Shown: piece by piece, positions 1 to 8,490 of the stretch | How the letters are laid out: each line of letters begins with the position of its first letter | Position numbering within the stretch: position 1 is the first letter of the stretch | Source of the DNA: Tenericutes bacterium MZ-XQ | GTDB lineage: Bacteria; Bacillota_I; Bacilli_A; Acholeplasmatales; Acholeplasmataceae | Length of the DNA stretch: 64,000 bases | Direction: 5' to 3' | NCBI GenBank assembly: GCA_002838205.1 | Contig: CP017950.1 | Span: 186,001 to 250,000 of the forward strand | Program-made: the position numbers and the translations under genes | The notes under the pieces: generated by a model | Database searches by the model: none | Seen by the model: only the letters and a program-made list of their open reading frames with translations | What the model was told of the DNA's origin: nothing

Positions 1-1
1 G

Positions 2-115
2 TATAAATCACTTGAAGGTAAAAAAACATATATTCTAGATATCGAAGGTAAAGAAGCAGCAAAAAAAATTATCGTTGAAAGCATAAAGACATACGACAAA
101 AAATTTGGAAAGTAA
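2..115 (+). CDS. 3' end of an unrecognised gene
   Basis: An open frame enters the window from the left and stops with TAA at 113-115, giving about 37 residues rich in lysine and ending KKFGK. It lies 11 bases before the YebC-family gene on the same strand and could share its transcript. No motif is recognisable in this fragment, so no function is offered. The frame could also be the tail of a longer enzyme whose domains lie outside the window. Confidence 0.55.
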   Translation, partial: YKSLEGKKTYILDIEGKEAAKKIIVESIKTYDKKFGK

Positions 116-126
116 GGTTTAAAAAC

Positions 127-852
127 ATGGGAAGAGCGTTTGAAGTTCGTAAGGTTGCTATGGGTAAGACCGCAGCACAAAAATCAAAATTATATGCTAA
201 ATATGGCAAAGAAATTTATATGGCAGCAAAGAATGGGGTTCCTGATCCTGAACTCAATCAATCTTTAAAACGTGTGATCGAAAAAGCGAAAAAAGATCAA
301 GTCAGTGCGGACGTTATCAAAAGAGCTATTGATAAAGCAAAAGGTGGTTCTGAAGATAGTTATGCCGAAGCAAGATATGAAGGGTTTGGACCTGGAAATT
401 CAATGTTTATCGTTGAATGTTTAACAGACAATGTGAATCGCACCATCGCAGAGGTAAGAAACTGTTTTACTAAAACAGGTGGCAAGTTAGGTGTTTCTGG
501 TTCTGTATTACATCAGTTTAATCATCAAGCTGTATTTACAGTACCTGGATTATCTGAAGATGAAGTCTTAGAAATACTCGTTTTAAATGATGTCGATGTT
601 ACAGATATCGAAACAGATGAAGAAGGTGTTACAATTTTAGGTGAAGCTAAAGACTTTAATCAAATTAGAACAGCTTTTCAAGAGCATAATCCTGATATAG
701 ACTTTATCACAGAAGAAATTATGTGGCTTCCTTTAATGGAAACAGAGCTTTCAAATGAAGATGAAGAACAACAGTTTAACAGACTGATGGATATGCTAAA
801 TGAACTCGATGATGTACAAGATGTTTATTATAATGTTAAACAAGGTAAGTAA
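127..852 (+). CDS. YebC/PmpR family transcriptional regulator (YeeN-like)
   Basis: A 241-residue protein of the YebC/TACO1 family, cytoplasmic DNA-binding or translation-associated factors. It has the YeeN-type N-terminus of Gram-positive members (MGR start, then a basic stretch ending SKLYAKYGKEIY) and the family core AKGGSED...RYEGFGPGNSM followed by DNVNRT. Length matches the family (about 240). The start at 127 has only a weak AAGG upstream. The acidic C-terminus (NELDDVQDVYYNV) is also typical. It is followed by a rho-independent terminator. The family call is secure; its targets here are unknown. Members outside the ruvC neighbourhood, as here, have been linked to regulation or translation rather than one fixed pathway. 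Confidence 0.93.
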   Translation: MGRAFEVRKVAMGKTAAQKSKLYAKYGKEIYMAAKNGVPDPELNQSLKRVIEKAKKDQVSADVIKRAIDKAKGGSEDSYAEARYEGFGPGNSMFIVECLTDNVNRTIAEVRNCFTKTGGKLGVSGSVLHQFNHQAVFTVPGLSEDEVLEILVLNDVDVTDIETDEEGVTILGEAKDFNQIRTAFQEHNPDIDFITEEIMWLPLMETELSNEDEEQQFNRLMDMLNELDDVQDVYYNVKQGK

Positions 853-891
853 TACTTATAAAAGATATAAAATAGGCCTAATAAACGCAAA

Positions 892-930
892 AGATAGTCA
901 GCTGAAAATGCTTTAGACTGTCTTTTTTTT
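892..930 (+). terminator. Rho-independent terminator after the YebC-family gene
   Basis: AGATAGTC (892-899) pairs with GACTGTCT (916-923) with one G-U pair, enclosing a short inner AGC/GCT helix, and is followed by a run of T to 930. It separates the YebC gene from the glyA-rnf unit. Confidence 0.85.
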
Positions 931-942
931 TAATTCTTATTA

Positions 943-951
943 TGTTATAAT
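943..951 (+). promoter_or_regulatory. Extended -10 promoter of the glyA-rnf operon
   Basis: TGTTATAAT is a perfect extended -10 (TGn plus TATAAT). No good -35 is seen at the usual distance, only T-rich sequence from the terminator tail. It lies 28 bases before the glyA start. Confidence 0.75.
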
Positions 952-979
952 AAGTCGAAGACTACGCTAGGAGGAAAAT

Positions 980-2227
980 ATGAACCTCAATACCATTGAT
1001 CCTTTAATCTATCAAGTGATAGAAAAGGAGAAAAATAGACAAGAAAAAAATATTGAGTTAATCGCATCTGAAAACTTTGTTTCTGATGCAGTATTAGAAG
1101 CGCAAGGGTCGATTTTGACAAATAAATATGCTGAAGGATATCCAAAAAAGAGATATTATGGTGGTTGTGAATTTGTTGATGAAATCGAAATTGAAACAAA
1201 AAGAAGATTAAAAAGATTATTTGATGCTAAATTTGTTAATGTGCAACCGCATTCTGGATCACAAGCAAATATGGCAGTTTACCAAGCACTGTTGGAACCA
1301 GGCGATGTCATTTTAGGTATGTCTTTATCTGAAGGCGGGCATTTGACTCATGGATTCCATTTAAATTTTTCTGGGAAGCTTTATAAGAGTCATTTCTACG
1401 GTGTTGATAAAGATAGTGAAATGATAGATTATGATAAAGTTAGACGTATTGCTTTAGAAGTTAAACCTAAACTGATTATAGCAGGAGCTAGCTCATATTC
1501 TAGAATCATTGATTTTAGCAAGTTTAGAGATATCGCTGATGAAGTAGGTGCCTACCTACATGTTGATATGGCACATATCGCTGGATTGGTCGCAGCAGGT
1601 ATCCATCCATCACCAATGCCTTATGCACATGTTGTTACTTCAACAACACATAAAACATTAAGAGGACCACGTGGTGGTATTATTCTTACAAATGATGAGG
1701 ATGTCGCTAAAAAAATCGATAAATCAGTGTTTCCGGGCATGCAGGGTGGACCACTGATGCATGTGATTGCAGCTAAAGGTGTTGCATTTTTAGAAGCACT
1801 TGATGAAAGTTTTACAGAATATCAAAAACAAGTTGTTAAAAATGCTAAAGCATTATCTAAAGCATTGACTGATTTGGGATGTCGTGTTGTCAGTGGTGGA
1901 ACTGATAATCACCTACTCCTTGTAGATGTAAAATCTCATTATGGAGTTACAGGGTTAAAAGCTGAAACAGTTCTTCATGAAATTGGAATCACATGTAACA
2001 AGAATGGATTACCATTTGATACAGAAAAACCACATTATGCAAGTGGAATTAGGCTTGGTACACCAGCTGTAACGACAAGAGGATTTAAAGAAGAAGATAT
2101 GAACATTATCGCGAAAATCATTGACAATGTTTTGAGCAATTATGATGATGAAAAAATATTAAGTGAAGCACATGAAGATGTATTGAAACTTACAAAAAAA
2201 TATCCATTATATACGAAGGGAGAATAA
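980..2227 (+). CDS. glyA: Serine hydroxymethyltransferase
   Basis: Cytoplasmic PLP enzyme that interconverts serine and glycine while loading or unloading one-carbon units on tetrahydrofolate. The 415 residues match the usual length. Visible signatures are [10 protein letters not shown] near residue 27, [15 protein letters not shown] near 48, the cofactor region [14 protein letters not shown], and the PLP-lysine segment [13 protein letters not shown]. An AGGAGG ribosome site at about 970 supports the start. The stop is only 3 bases from the rnfC start and no terminator lies between, so glyA is probably co-transcribed with the Rnf genes, an uncommon arrangement. Confidence 0.97.
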   Translation: MNLNTIDPLIYQVIEKEKNRQEKNIELIASENFVSDAVLEAQGSILTNKYAEGYPKKRYYGGCEFVDEIEIETKRRLKRLFDAKFVNVQPHSGSQANMAVYQALLEPGDVILGMSLSEGGHLTHGFHLNFSGKLYKSHFYGVDKDSEMIDYDKVRRIALEVKPKLIIAGASSYSRIIDFSKFRDIADEVGAYLHVDMAHIAGLVAAGIHPSPMPYAHVVTSTTHKTLRGPRGGIILTNDEDVAKKIDKSVFPGMQGGPLMHVIAAKGVAFLEALDESFTEYQKQVVKNAKALSKALTDLGCRVVSGGTDNHLLLVDVKSHYGVTGLKAETVLHEIGITCNKNGLPFDTEKPHYASGIRLGTPAVTTRGFKEEDMNIIAKIIDNVLSNYDDEKILSEAHEDVLKLTKKYPLYTKGE

Positions 2228-2230
2228 GGA

Positions 2231-3529
2231 ATGATAGCAAAGACAAGATGTATTCCTGATGGTAAAAAAGAATTAAAAAAGCTTCCTATAGAACATTATA
2301 CTGAAGCAAAATATTTATATTATCCTGTGACTAGTGCGAGATGTCCAGAAGGTGAAACATGTGTTCGCGGTGGACAGTTTGTTAAAATCGGAGAAGTGAT
2401 TGGAACTAGAAAAGGTGCGTTTTTTGAACAACCCATGCACGCAACAGTGAGTGGTGAAGTTTTAGGTAACGAAAAACATATCGATCAAAGTGGCAAAATG
2501 GTGGACTGCTTAATCGTTAAAAACGACTTTAAGTATGAACTCCATGAATCTATTAAAGATCGTACTGATGCTGAAATTGATCAACTTACAAAAGAGGATT
2601 TTGTAGAGATTGTTAAAGAGGCAGGGTTAGTTGGGTTAGGAGGAAGTGCTTTTCCATCATACATCAAGTTAGGCACTAAAGATCAAATTGATGTTGTTCT
2701 AGCAAATGGTGTTGAATGTGAACCTAATCTAATAAGCGATTATGGACTTATGATGACAGATCCAAAAGCTGTTATTGAAGGTTTGATTTTTGCGATGAAA
2801 GCATCAGGTGCTAAAAAAGGCGTCATTGCAGTCAAGAAAAAATATAAAGAAATTCGCGAGCGTTTAGAGTTCTGTTTACATGAGTTTTCTCAGTATGACA
2901 TTAAAGTACAAGTTGTCGGAAATTTCTATCCTCAAGGTTGGGAAATAATGACAATTAAAAATGCTTTAGGTATAAAAATTCCACAAGGAGAACTTCTTTC
3001 TAAATACGGGGTACTTAACTTCAATGTCTCAACTTTAGCAAGCATTCATGCTGCTGTTAGACATCGTTTACCTGTTCTTGAGAGATACATCTCTTTAAGT
3101 GGCAATGGTATTCATAACAAAAACTTTAGAGCAAGAATTGGTACACTCATGACTGAACTTATTGCATCAGCAGGTGGTTATAAAGATGTTGAAACACCTA
3201 AAGTTCTAATTTTAGGTGGACCAATGATGGGTGTTAATGTTACAGCAGATGATATTGTAATGACACACACAACAACATCACTTATTGTTCAAAATGAAGA
3301 AAAACTTATTGAAGAACCATGTGTTCATTGTGCATCGTGTGTTTATTCTTGTCCGGTTGAAATTCAACCAGTTCAAATCATGAATGCATATAAGGTTAGA
3401 GATAAAGATATGCTCAAGAAGTTAGAAGTTAATAAATGTATTGAATGTGGGCTTTGTTCCTTTGTATGTCCTTCTAAGATACATTTAACTGATCATATGC
3501 GCAAAGCAAAAAGCTTTGCTAGTAAATAG
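2231..3529 (+). CDS. rnfC: Rnf electron transport complex subunit RnfC
   Basis: Peripheral membrane subunit of the Rnf complex, the NADH-side module that binds FMN and two [4Fe-4S] clusters. The 432 residues show the nucleotide/FMN region GLGGSAFPSYIKL (about residues 135-147) and ANGVECEPNL (158-167), and two C-terminal CxxCxxCxxxCP motifs at C364/C367/C370/C374 and C403/C406/C409/C413. Length is near that of compact bacterial RnfC proteins, without the long C-terminal repeat extension seen in some proteobacteria. First of the rnf genes, in order C-D-G-G-E-A-(small)-B. Confidence 0.96.
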   Translation: MIAKTRCIPDGKKELKKLPIEHYTEAKYLYYPVTSARCPEGETCVRGGQFVKIGEVIGTRKGAFFEQPMHATVSGEVLGNEKHIDQSGKMVDCLIVKNDFKYELHESIKDRTDAEIDQLTKEDFVEIVKEAGLVGLGGSAFPSYIKLGTKDQIDVVLANGVECEPNLISDYGLMMTDPKAVIEGLIFAMKASGAKKGVIAVKKKYKEIRERLEFCLHEFSQYDIKVQVVGNFYPQGWEIMTIKNALGIKIPQGELLSKYGVLNFNVSTLASIHAAVRHRLPVLERYISLSGNGIHNKNFRARIGTLMTELIASAGGYKDVETPKVLILGGPMMGVNVTADDIVMTHTTTSLIVQNEEKLIEEPCVHCASCVYSCPVEIQPVQIMNAYKVRDKDMLKKLEVNKCIECGLCSFVCPSKIHLTDHMRKAKSFASK

Positions 3530-3538
3530 GAGGATGAG

Positions 3539-4618
3539 ATGATGCAAGCAATAAAACAAACAAGTCCTTATATTCGTAAAGACATAAGTACAAAACGTAT
3601 GATGACTGATGTTTTGATTGCCCTAATGCCAGTAGTAATCTTTTCGATTTATCGATTTGGCTGGGATGCGGTAGTTAGAATTTTAGTATCATTAGTTGTG
3701 ATGATAGGTTTAGAAGCTGTTGCTTTTGGTATGATGCAAAAACCAAAAAAAGCAGATAAGTGGATAGAAAGATTAAAATCAAGATACGAAAAATATACAA
3801 TCAATAACATAACAGCTCCTGCTGTAAGTGCAATTATATTTGCAATGATCATTCCATCTAAGTTACCAATTTATGCGGTAGTTATGGGTGCTGCATTCGG
3901 TATTATTGTTGCTAAAATGCTATTTGGTGGTATGGGTTCAAACATCTTCAATATTGCTGCTGCTGGACGTATTTTTATCGGTCTTGCTTTAGCTGATATG
4001 TTTACTGGCAAATATGTCGGTGTGGATATGATTGCTGGTGGTACAGCTTTAACCGCAATTAGAACTGGCGCTGGATTTCCATATACACTGAACAGTTATC
4101 CGCTATTAGATATGTTTTTGGGAAATATCCCAGGATCTATGGGTGAAATTAGTGCGTTAGCTATTTTAATTGGTATGGTTTATTTATTAATTAGAAGATC
4201 TGCTGACTATAGAGTCATTGTTTCATCTTTAGTTACATTTGTAGTGCTGATGCTTATTGCAGGACTAAAACTATATCCTGATCAAGCAATGGATTATATG
4301 TTATTCCACTTATTCTCAGGTGGTATTCTATTTGGAGCTGTATTCATGATTACCGATCCAGTAACATCTCCAGTTACAAGACCAGGTAGATGGATTTATG
4401 GTTTATTAGTTGCTTCACTTGTTGTAATTATTAGATTGTTCGGTGCTTATCCAGAGGGAGTTGCCTTTGCATTACTATTCTCAAATATGTTTGTGCCACT
4501 CATTGATTACCCACAATGGGCAACCAATAAGTTTAAACCGAGTTTCTTTATTGGTTATGGTGTCGCATTTGTCGCATTAGCCCTCATTGTATACTTTGGT
4601 GTAGGAGGTGCTGTATAA
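3539..4618 (+). CDS. rnfD: Rnf electron transport complex subunit RnfD
   Basis: Integral membrane subunit, NqrB/RnfD family, expected to carry a covalently bound FMN and to take part in ion transport. The 359 residues contain about ten hydrophobic segments and family motifs such as NITAPAVSAIIFA, FNIAAAGRIF and FMITDPVTSPVT. The expected flavin attachment motif Dxx(S/T)GAT appears as D163-M-I-A-G-G-T169, so the threonine is kept but the serine/threonine and alanine are replaced by alanine and glycine. The start follows AGGATGAG, and the stop overlaps the rnfG start (TAATG). Confidence 0.95.
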   Translation: MMQAIKQTSPYIRKDISTKRMMTDVLIALMPVVIFSIYRFGWDAVVRILVSLVVMIGLEAVAFGMMQKPKKADKWIERLKSRYEKYTINNITAPAVSAIIFAMIIPSKLPIYAVVMGAAFGIIVAKMLFGGMGSNIFNIAAAGRIFIGLALADMFTGKYVGVDMIAGGTALTAIRTGAGFPYTLNSYPLLDMFLGNIPGSMGEISALAILIGMVYLLIRRSADYRVIVSSLVTFVVLMLIAGLKLYPDQAMDYMLFHLFSGGILFGAVFMITDPVTSPVTRPGRWIYGLLVASLVVIIRLFGAYPEGVAFALLFSNMFVPLIDYPQWATNKFKPSFFIGYGVAFVALALIVYFGVGGAV

Positions 4619-5592
4619 TGAAAAAATTATTTGAAAAGAAACCAATGCTTCATTACACGTTTGTACTAATGGTCATCTCTATTGCATGTGGTATTGTCAT
4701 TGGTGGTGTAAATGCAGTAACGGCTCCAGTCATTGCAGACAATTTATTAAAAGCAAAAGTTGAAGCATATGAAGAAGTATTACCAGGTATTGATACTTTT
4801 GATGAGATTGAAGTTACCGAGGATTATCCAACAAGCATACAAAGTATTGCTAAAGGATATAATGTAGGTAATGATGTCTTAGGCCATATTTATGAAGTTT
4901 ATGGAACAAATAGCTACGGAAAAATGACGATAGTTGTGAGTGTAGGTTTAGATGGTAAAATTATCGGTGCTCAATTTGTTACTATTGAACAAACATTGAA
5001 CGTTCCTGGAACGAGAACAAATCTATCTTTATATGTTGGCTCTAACATCACTGCTCTTGAGCCTAGTGGCGATTTTATTTCAGGTGCAACAGGTAGTTTA
5101 TCAACAGTGCAAGGGCTACTTGCAGATGTTGCAACCGCTCATGCTTTAACTGGTGGTGAAGTGATTGTTGATCCACTTGATGAGGCATATGGCGAAGGTT
5201 ATACATTAGAAGTTGATAATAGTTTTGTTTCAACTGACTATGTAACATCTAAATCAAATGTACTCCAAGGATCAAATGTTGTTGGTTATGTGTATAGTTT
5301 AACCGGCAGTGGCGATTATCAAGATGGTGAATCTGATAGTATTGTGATGAACATCTATTTTGATGCAGATGATAAAATTGTTAAAATCGATCTTCCAGCA
5401 GATAGTTACAATCACACAGGCGGAGGATTTAAAAATAAAAATATTGCATACTTAGAATTATTTATTGGTTTAGAAAAAGCAGATATTCAAGCAACAATTG
5501 ATGGTGCTGATTCAGATATCACTGCTGGAGCTTCAAATACTAACGCATTAATTGTAGAACTTTTAGAAGCATTCTTAAGTGAGGTGGCATAA
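4618..5592 (+). CDS. rnfG: RnfG paralogue 1, two FMN-binding domains
   Basis: A membrane-anchored subunit with one N-terminal segment (about residues 13-35) and two extracytoplasmic FMN-binding domains; ordinary RnfG has one. Domain 1 ends with D152-F-I-S-G-A-T158-G-S, a full match to the ApbE flavinylation motif Dxx(S/T)GA(S/T)x(S/T). Domain 2 (about 220-324) ends with D300-I-T-A-G-A-S306-N-T, in which the residue before GA is alanine. Domain 2 is strongly similar to domain 2 of the next gene, sharing GYVYSLTGSG, YNH(T/S)GG, GASNT and LLEAF, so the two genes probably arose by duplication. The stop overlaps the region of the next ribosome site. Confidence 0.92.
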   Translation: MKKLFEKKPMLHYTFVLMVISIACGIVIGGVNAVTAPVIADNLLKAKVEAYEEVLPGIDTFDEIEVTEDYPTSIQSIAKGYNVGNDVLGHIYEVYGTNSYGKMTIVVSVGLDGKIIGAQFVTIEQTLNVPGTRTNLSLYVGSNITALEPSGDFISGATGSLSTVQGLLADVATAHALTGGEVIVDPLDEAYGEGYTLEVDNSFVSTDYVTSKSNVLQGSNVVGYVYSLTGSGDYQDGESDSIVMNIYFDADDKIVKIDLPADSYNHTGGGFKNKNIAYLELFIGLEKADIQATIDGADSDITAGASNTNALIVELLEAFLSEVA

Positions 5593-5593
5593 T

Positions 5594-6604
5594 ATGAAAA
5601 GAGAAAATTTATTATTACTTATTAATTTCTCAATTATGGCACTGATTGGTCTTGTATTTATTTTGATATATCAAAGTAATGTAATGATCGATGTTGAGGA
5701 CCAATTGTTTAACCAAAAAGTTGAACTTGTTGATGGTACTAAGTTAGCTACATTACCACAAATGTCAGAGAACTCATCAAATTTTTCGATGGTTGATATG
5801 AAATGGAACGCTGTTGACAAAAACGATGAAAAAGTTGGTACTGTCTATCATGCAGTCATCAAGAATAGTTTTACATTATCTGGATCTGGTCTTGATTATG
5901 GACTCATTGAATTACTTATAGGTTTTAGTGAAGATGATAAAGTTTATGTTGAGTACATAGGTGTTTATCAGTCACAATGGGCAATTGTTGGTATTCAAAA
6001 ATATATTCAAGATTATTATAATGGTGTAGATATTTTATCGATACAAGGTATCCCAAGTTTTGATGCAGATATCGTTGCAGGGGCTACAGAAAATCCTGCA
6101 AATGTTTCAACTGATCAAATTAAAGAAATCGTTATGAAAGCTTTAATTCTTGAATATCCAGAGTTAGAAGAAGTTAATCCTTATGAAGAATTATTTGGGA
6201 TTGAGAATTATCAATTTGAAGATGATGCAACATTTGTTGTTACTGAACATGTAACAGATAAGAGAATTGTTACTGATGGAACAAATCAAATTGGTTATGT
6301 TTATAGTCTAACTGGTAGTGGTGAATATCAAGGTGGTGACGATGCTAGCATTGTCATTGAGATTGTGTTTGGTTCTGATGATACAATTTTAGGATTTGTT
6401 CTACCAGAGGAAACATATAATCATTCAGGTGGATCATTCAAGTCTAAAAATGAAGAATACTTAGAAAATTATATTGGTTTATTAATTAGTGAAATTCAAG
6501 CAGAAGTTGATGCTGGAAATTCAACTGATGTAACAAGTGGTGCTTCAAATACAAGAGCGTTAATTGACGAACTCTTAGAAGCATTCGTAAGCGAGGTGAA
6601 TTAA
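5594..6604 (+). CDS. RnfG paralogue 2, two FMN-binding domains
   Basis: A second RnfG-like protein of 336 residues with one N-terminal membrane segment (about 7-27) and two FMN-binding-like domains. The ATG at 5594 is preferred over an upstream GTG-type start because GAGGTGG lies just before it. The first domain carries D159-I-V-A-G-A-T165-E-N, degenerate at two positions of the flavinylation motif; the second carries D312-V-T-S-G-A-S318-N-T, a full match with serine as acceptor. The intact and degenerate sites are thus the mirror image of those in paralogue 1. Domain 1 is much more diverged than domain 2. Co-transcribed in the rnf operon. Confidence 0.88.
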   Translation: MKRENLLLLINFSIMALIGLVFILIYQSNVMIDVEDQLFNQKVELVDGTKLATLPQMSENSSNFSMVDMKWNAVDKNDEKVGTVYHAVIKNSFTLSGSGLDYGLIELLIGFSEDDKVYVEYIGVYQSQWAIVGIQKYIQDYYNGVDILSIQGIPSFDADIVAGATENPANVSTDQIKEIVMKALILEYPELEEVNPYEELFGIENYQFEDDATFVVTEHVTDKRIVTDGTNQIGYVYSLTGSGEYQGGDDASIVIEIVFGSDDTILGFVLPEETYNHSGGSFKSKNEEYLENYIGLLISEIQAEVDAGNSTDVTSGASNTRALIDELLEAFVSEVN

Positions 6605-6605
6605 A

Positions 6606-7310
6606 GTGACAGAAGCAAAAAAAGTTCCAGTAAAGAAGATACCTCCGAAGAAGGCTAAAGAAAAAGAAGCATCATTAACAGATATTTTTACAAAAGGTAT
6701 TTGGAAAGAAAATGGTATCTTTGTTATGGTGTTAGGGATGTGTCCTGCACTAGCGGTCACTTCAACATTTGAAGGTGCATTTGGTATGGGTATTTTGGTT
6801 ATGATTATCTTAACCTTAACCAATACAACTGTGTCATCTATAAGAAAATTTGTTCCTAATACAGTTAGAATTCCATCTTATGTTATTATTATTGCGACAG
6901 AAGTTACAGTATTAAAGATGGTTGTTGACGCGTTTGCTCCTGCACTTGCAGCTGAACTTGGTGTGTTTATTGCATTGATTACAGTTAACTGTGTTGTTTT
7001 TGGTAGAGCAGAAGCATTTGCATCTAAAAATAAAGTGATCCCATCGATGCTAGATGGATTAGGTGTTGCTTTAGGATTTGCAATCTCTTTATCGCTGATC
7101 GGTTTTGTAAGAGAGCTATTTGGAACAGGAACTATTCAACTTGGACAAGTATTACCTTTAGGGTTTGAATATACATTGTTTAGTGGTTTAGGATTAGAAT
7201 CATATGCTTATTCAGTATTGGTTCAACCTCCAGGAGCATTCTTAGTGATTGGATTCTTACTTGCAATCATTACAGCATTTAGACAATCAAAGAAGGGAGC
7301 TAAGAAATAA
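6606..7310 (+). CDS. rnfE: Rnf electron transport complex subunit RnfE
   Basis: Integral membrane subunit of the RnfA/RnfE (NqrD/NqrE) family, which forms the membrane core and holds an iron-sulfur cluster between RnfA and RnfE. The 234 residues begin at GTG 6606, supported by AGGTGA at 6593-6598, and carry a Lys-rich cytoplasmic N-terminus of about 25 residues before the conserved FTKGIWKENGIFVMVLG region. GMCPALAVTS and VNCVVFGRAEAFA hold the conserved cysteines. The stop overlaps the rnfA start (TAATG), which suggests coupled translation. Confidence 0.95.
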   Translation: MTEAKKVPVKKIPPKKAKEKEASLTDIFTKGIWKENGIFVMVLGMCPALAVTSTFEGAFGMGILVMIILTLTNTTVSSIRKFVPNTVRIPSYVIIIATEVTVLKMVVDAFAPALAAELGVFIALITVNCVVFGRAEAFASKNKVIPSMLDGLGVALGFAISLSLIGFVRELFGTGTIQLGQVLPLGFEYTLFSGLGLESYAYSVLVQPPGAFLVIGFLLAIITAFRQSKKGAKK

Positions 7311-7888
7311 TGGAATTATTAGCAATATTAATATCATCAATGTTAATCAATAACATTGTACTCATGCAATTCTTAGGTTTATGTTCTTTCTTTGGGGTTT
7401 CTACAAAGATGAAGTCTGTTGTAGGTATGGGATTAGCGGTTATTGTAGTTATATTTTTAGCAGCGTTGATCACATATCCAATTTACAAATATGTTTTAGT
7501 TGAGCTTAATATCACTTATATTGATACGATTGCATTTATTTTAGTAATTGCATCACTTGTGCAATTAACAGAGCTTGTCATCAAACGTGTAAGTAAGAGT
7601 TTATATAAAGCTCTAGGTGTTTACCTACCTTTGATTGCAACTAACTGTGCTGTATTAGGTGTAGCTTTAAATAACGTGTCTGATATTCAAAATACAACTT
7701 ATCCTGAAGCACTTATGTATGCATTAGGATCTGGGTTAGGATTTGCATTTATTATTATCACATTTACTGCAATCCGTTTAAGATTAGATAGTGCAAATGT
7801 GCCTAAAGCACTAAAAGGTATGCCAATCGCATTGGTTACTGCAGGGCTTATGGCGTTAGCTTTTATGGGCCTTTCAGGTATTATCTAA
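7310..7888 (+). CDS. rnfA: Rnf electron transport complex subunit RnfA
   Basis: Integral membrane subunit paired with RnfE. The 192 residues show the family signature NNIVLMQFLGLCSFFGVS near the N-terminus and LPLIATNCAVLGVAL mid-protein; the two cysteines in these inverted halves are the ligands for the membrane iron-sulfur cluster in characterised Rnf/Nqr complexes. Six hydrophobic segments are visible. Both ends overlap neighbours by a TAATG junction, so rnfE, rnfA and the next small gene are tightly coupled. Confidence 0.96.
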   Translation: MELLAILISSMLINNIVLMQFLGLCSFFGVSTKMKSVVGMGLAVIVVIFLAALITYPIYKYVLVELNITYIDTIAFILVIASLVQLTELVIKRVSKSLYKALGVYLPLIATNCAVLGVALNNVSDIQNTTYPEALMYALGSGLGFAFIIITFTAIRLRLDSANVPKALKGMPIALVTAGLMALAFMGLSGII

Positions 7889-8103
7889 TGCCTATTACTC
7901 AATTATTAATTTTAATGGGTATTTTAATTGGAATTATTGGTATCTACGTTGGCACAATGTGGTTAAACAATAAAGTTGAAATACCTGAAGAGTGTAGAGA
8001 AGCATATTTAGAGGCGCAATCTTGCGAATCGTGTGCTTCAAGAGACGGTGGAAGTTGTGGATTTAGTGATGCACTTGAATTCATGAAGGAGGTCAAACTA
8101 TGA
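7888..8103 (+). CDS. Small four-cysteine membrane protein in the rnf operon
   Basis: A 71-residue protein with one hydrophobic segment (about residues 5-26) followed by a short soluble tail holding exactly four cysteines: C36, C46, C49 and C57 (PEECREAY ... CESCASRDGGSCGF). The layout, one anchor then four cysteines, resembles that of the RnfB encoded immediately downstream, but the sequence is not a recognised RnfB domain. It overlaps rnfA by one base and rnfB by four (ATGA), so it is firmly part of the operon. An iron-sulfur or metal-binding role is inference. I do not recognise the family. It could also be an assembly factor. Confidence 0.8.
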   Translation: MPITQLLILMGILIGIIGIYVGTMWLNNKVEIPEECREAYLEAQSCESCASRDGGSCGFSDALEFMKEVKL

Positions 8104-8420
8104 TAGAAGCATTATATCCATTCATGGTTTTAGGCGTACTTGGTGCGCTTATGGGTGTAACATTATCACTTGCAAATAAATATTTAACAGTGGTGGAAGA
8201 CCCTAGAATTAATGAGATAGAAAAATTGTTACCTAATTACAATTGTGGTGCATGTGGTACGCCAGGATGTCATGCATTTGCGGAAGGCATTGTTAATGGC
8301 GAAGTTAAAAATTTGGCAAGATGTAAACCGGGAAAAGCTGATAAGCACTTCAATCCTATTTTAGAGTATATTAAAGATCATCCAAATTCAGATGGATCTA
8401 CTATTGGGGTAAAGATTTAG
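8100..8420 (+). CDS. rnfB: Shortened RnfB (anchor plus one Fe-S domain)
   Basis: RnfB normally accepts electrons from ferredoxin through several clusters. This version is only 106 residues: an N-terminal membrane segment (about 6-24) and one Fe-S domain with C49-GA-C52-GTPG-C57 and C75 (the CxxCxxxxC...C pattern). The two C-terminal ferredoxin-type [4Fe-4S] motifs found in ordinary RnfB are absent: translation ends with TAG at 8418-8420 and a terminator hairpin follows at once. The gene therefore looks complete rather than frameshifted. It overlaps the preceding small gene by four bases. Confidence 0.9.
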   Translation: MIEALYPFMVLGVLGALMGVTLSLANKYLTVVEDPRINEIEKLLPNYNCGACGTPGCHAFAEGIVNGEVKNLARCKPGKADKHFNPILEYIKDHPNSDGSTIGVKI

Positions 8421-8440
8421 GACATATTATATGTCCTTTT
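8420..8440 (+). terminator. Terminator of the rnf operon
   Basis: GGACATA (8420-8426) and TATGTCC (8430-8436) form a hairpin with a TTA loop followed by TTTT. It begins on the last base of the rnfB stop codon. Confidence 0.8.
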
Positions 8441-8452
8441 CTTTAACTGATG

Positions 8453-8461
8453 TGTTATAAT
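8453..8461 (+). promoter_or_regulatory. Extended -10 promoter of apbE
   Basis: TGTTATAAT lies directly after the rnf terminator and 30 bases before the apbE start, so apbE has its own promoter. No clear -35 is seen. Confidence 0.7.
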
Positions 8462-8490
8462 ATTAAAGGACAAAGAAACGGGTGATTTAC

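Noticed and set aside
8482-8490. GTG start for apbE
   Set aside because: ATG at 8491 has the ribosome site at the right distance and opens directly into a lipoprotein signal.
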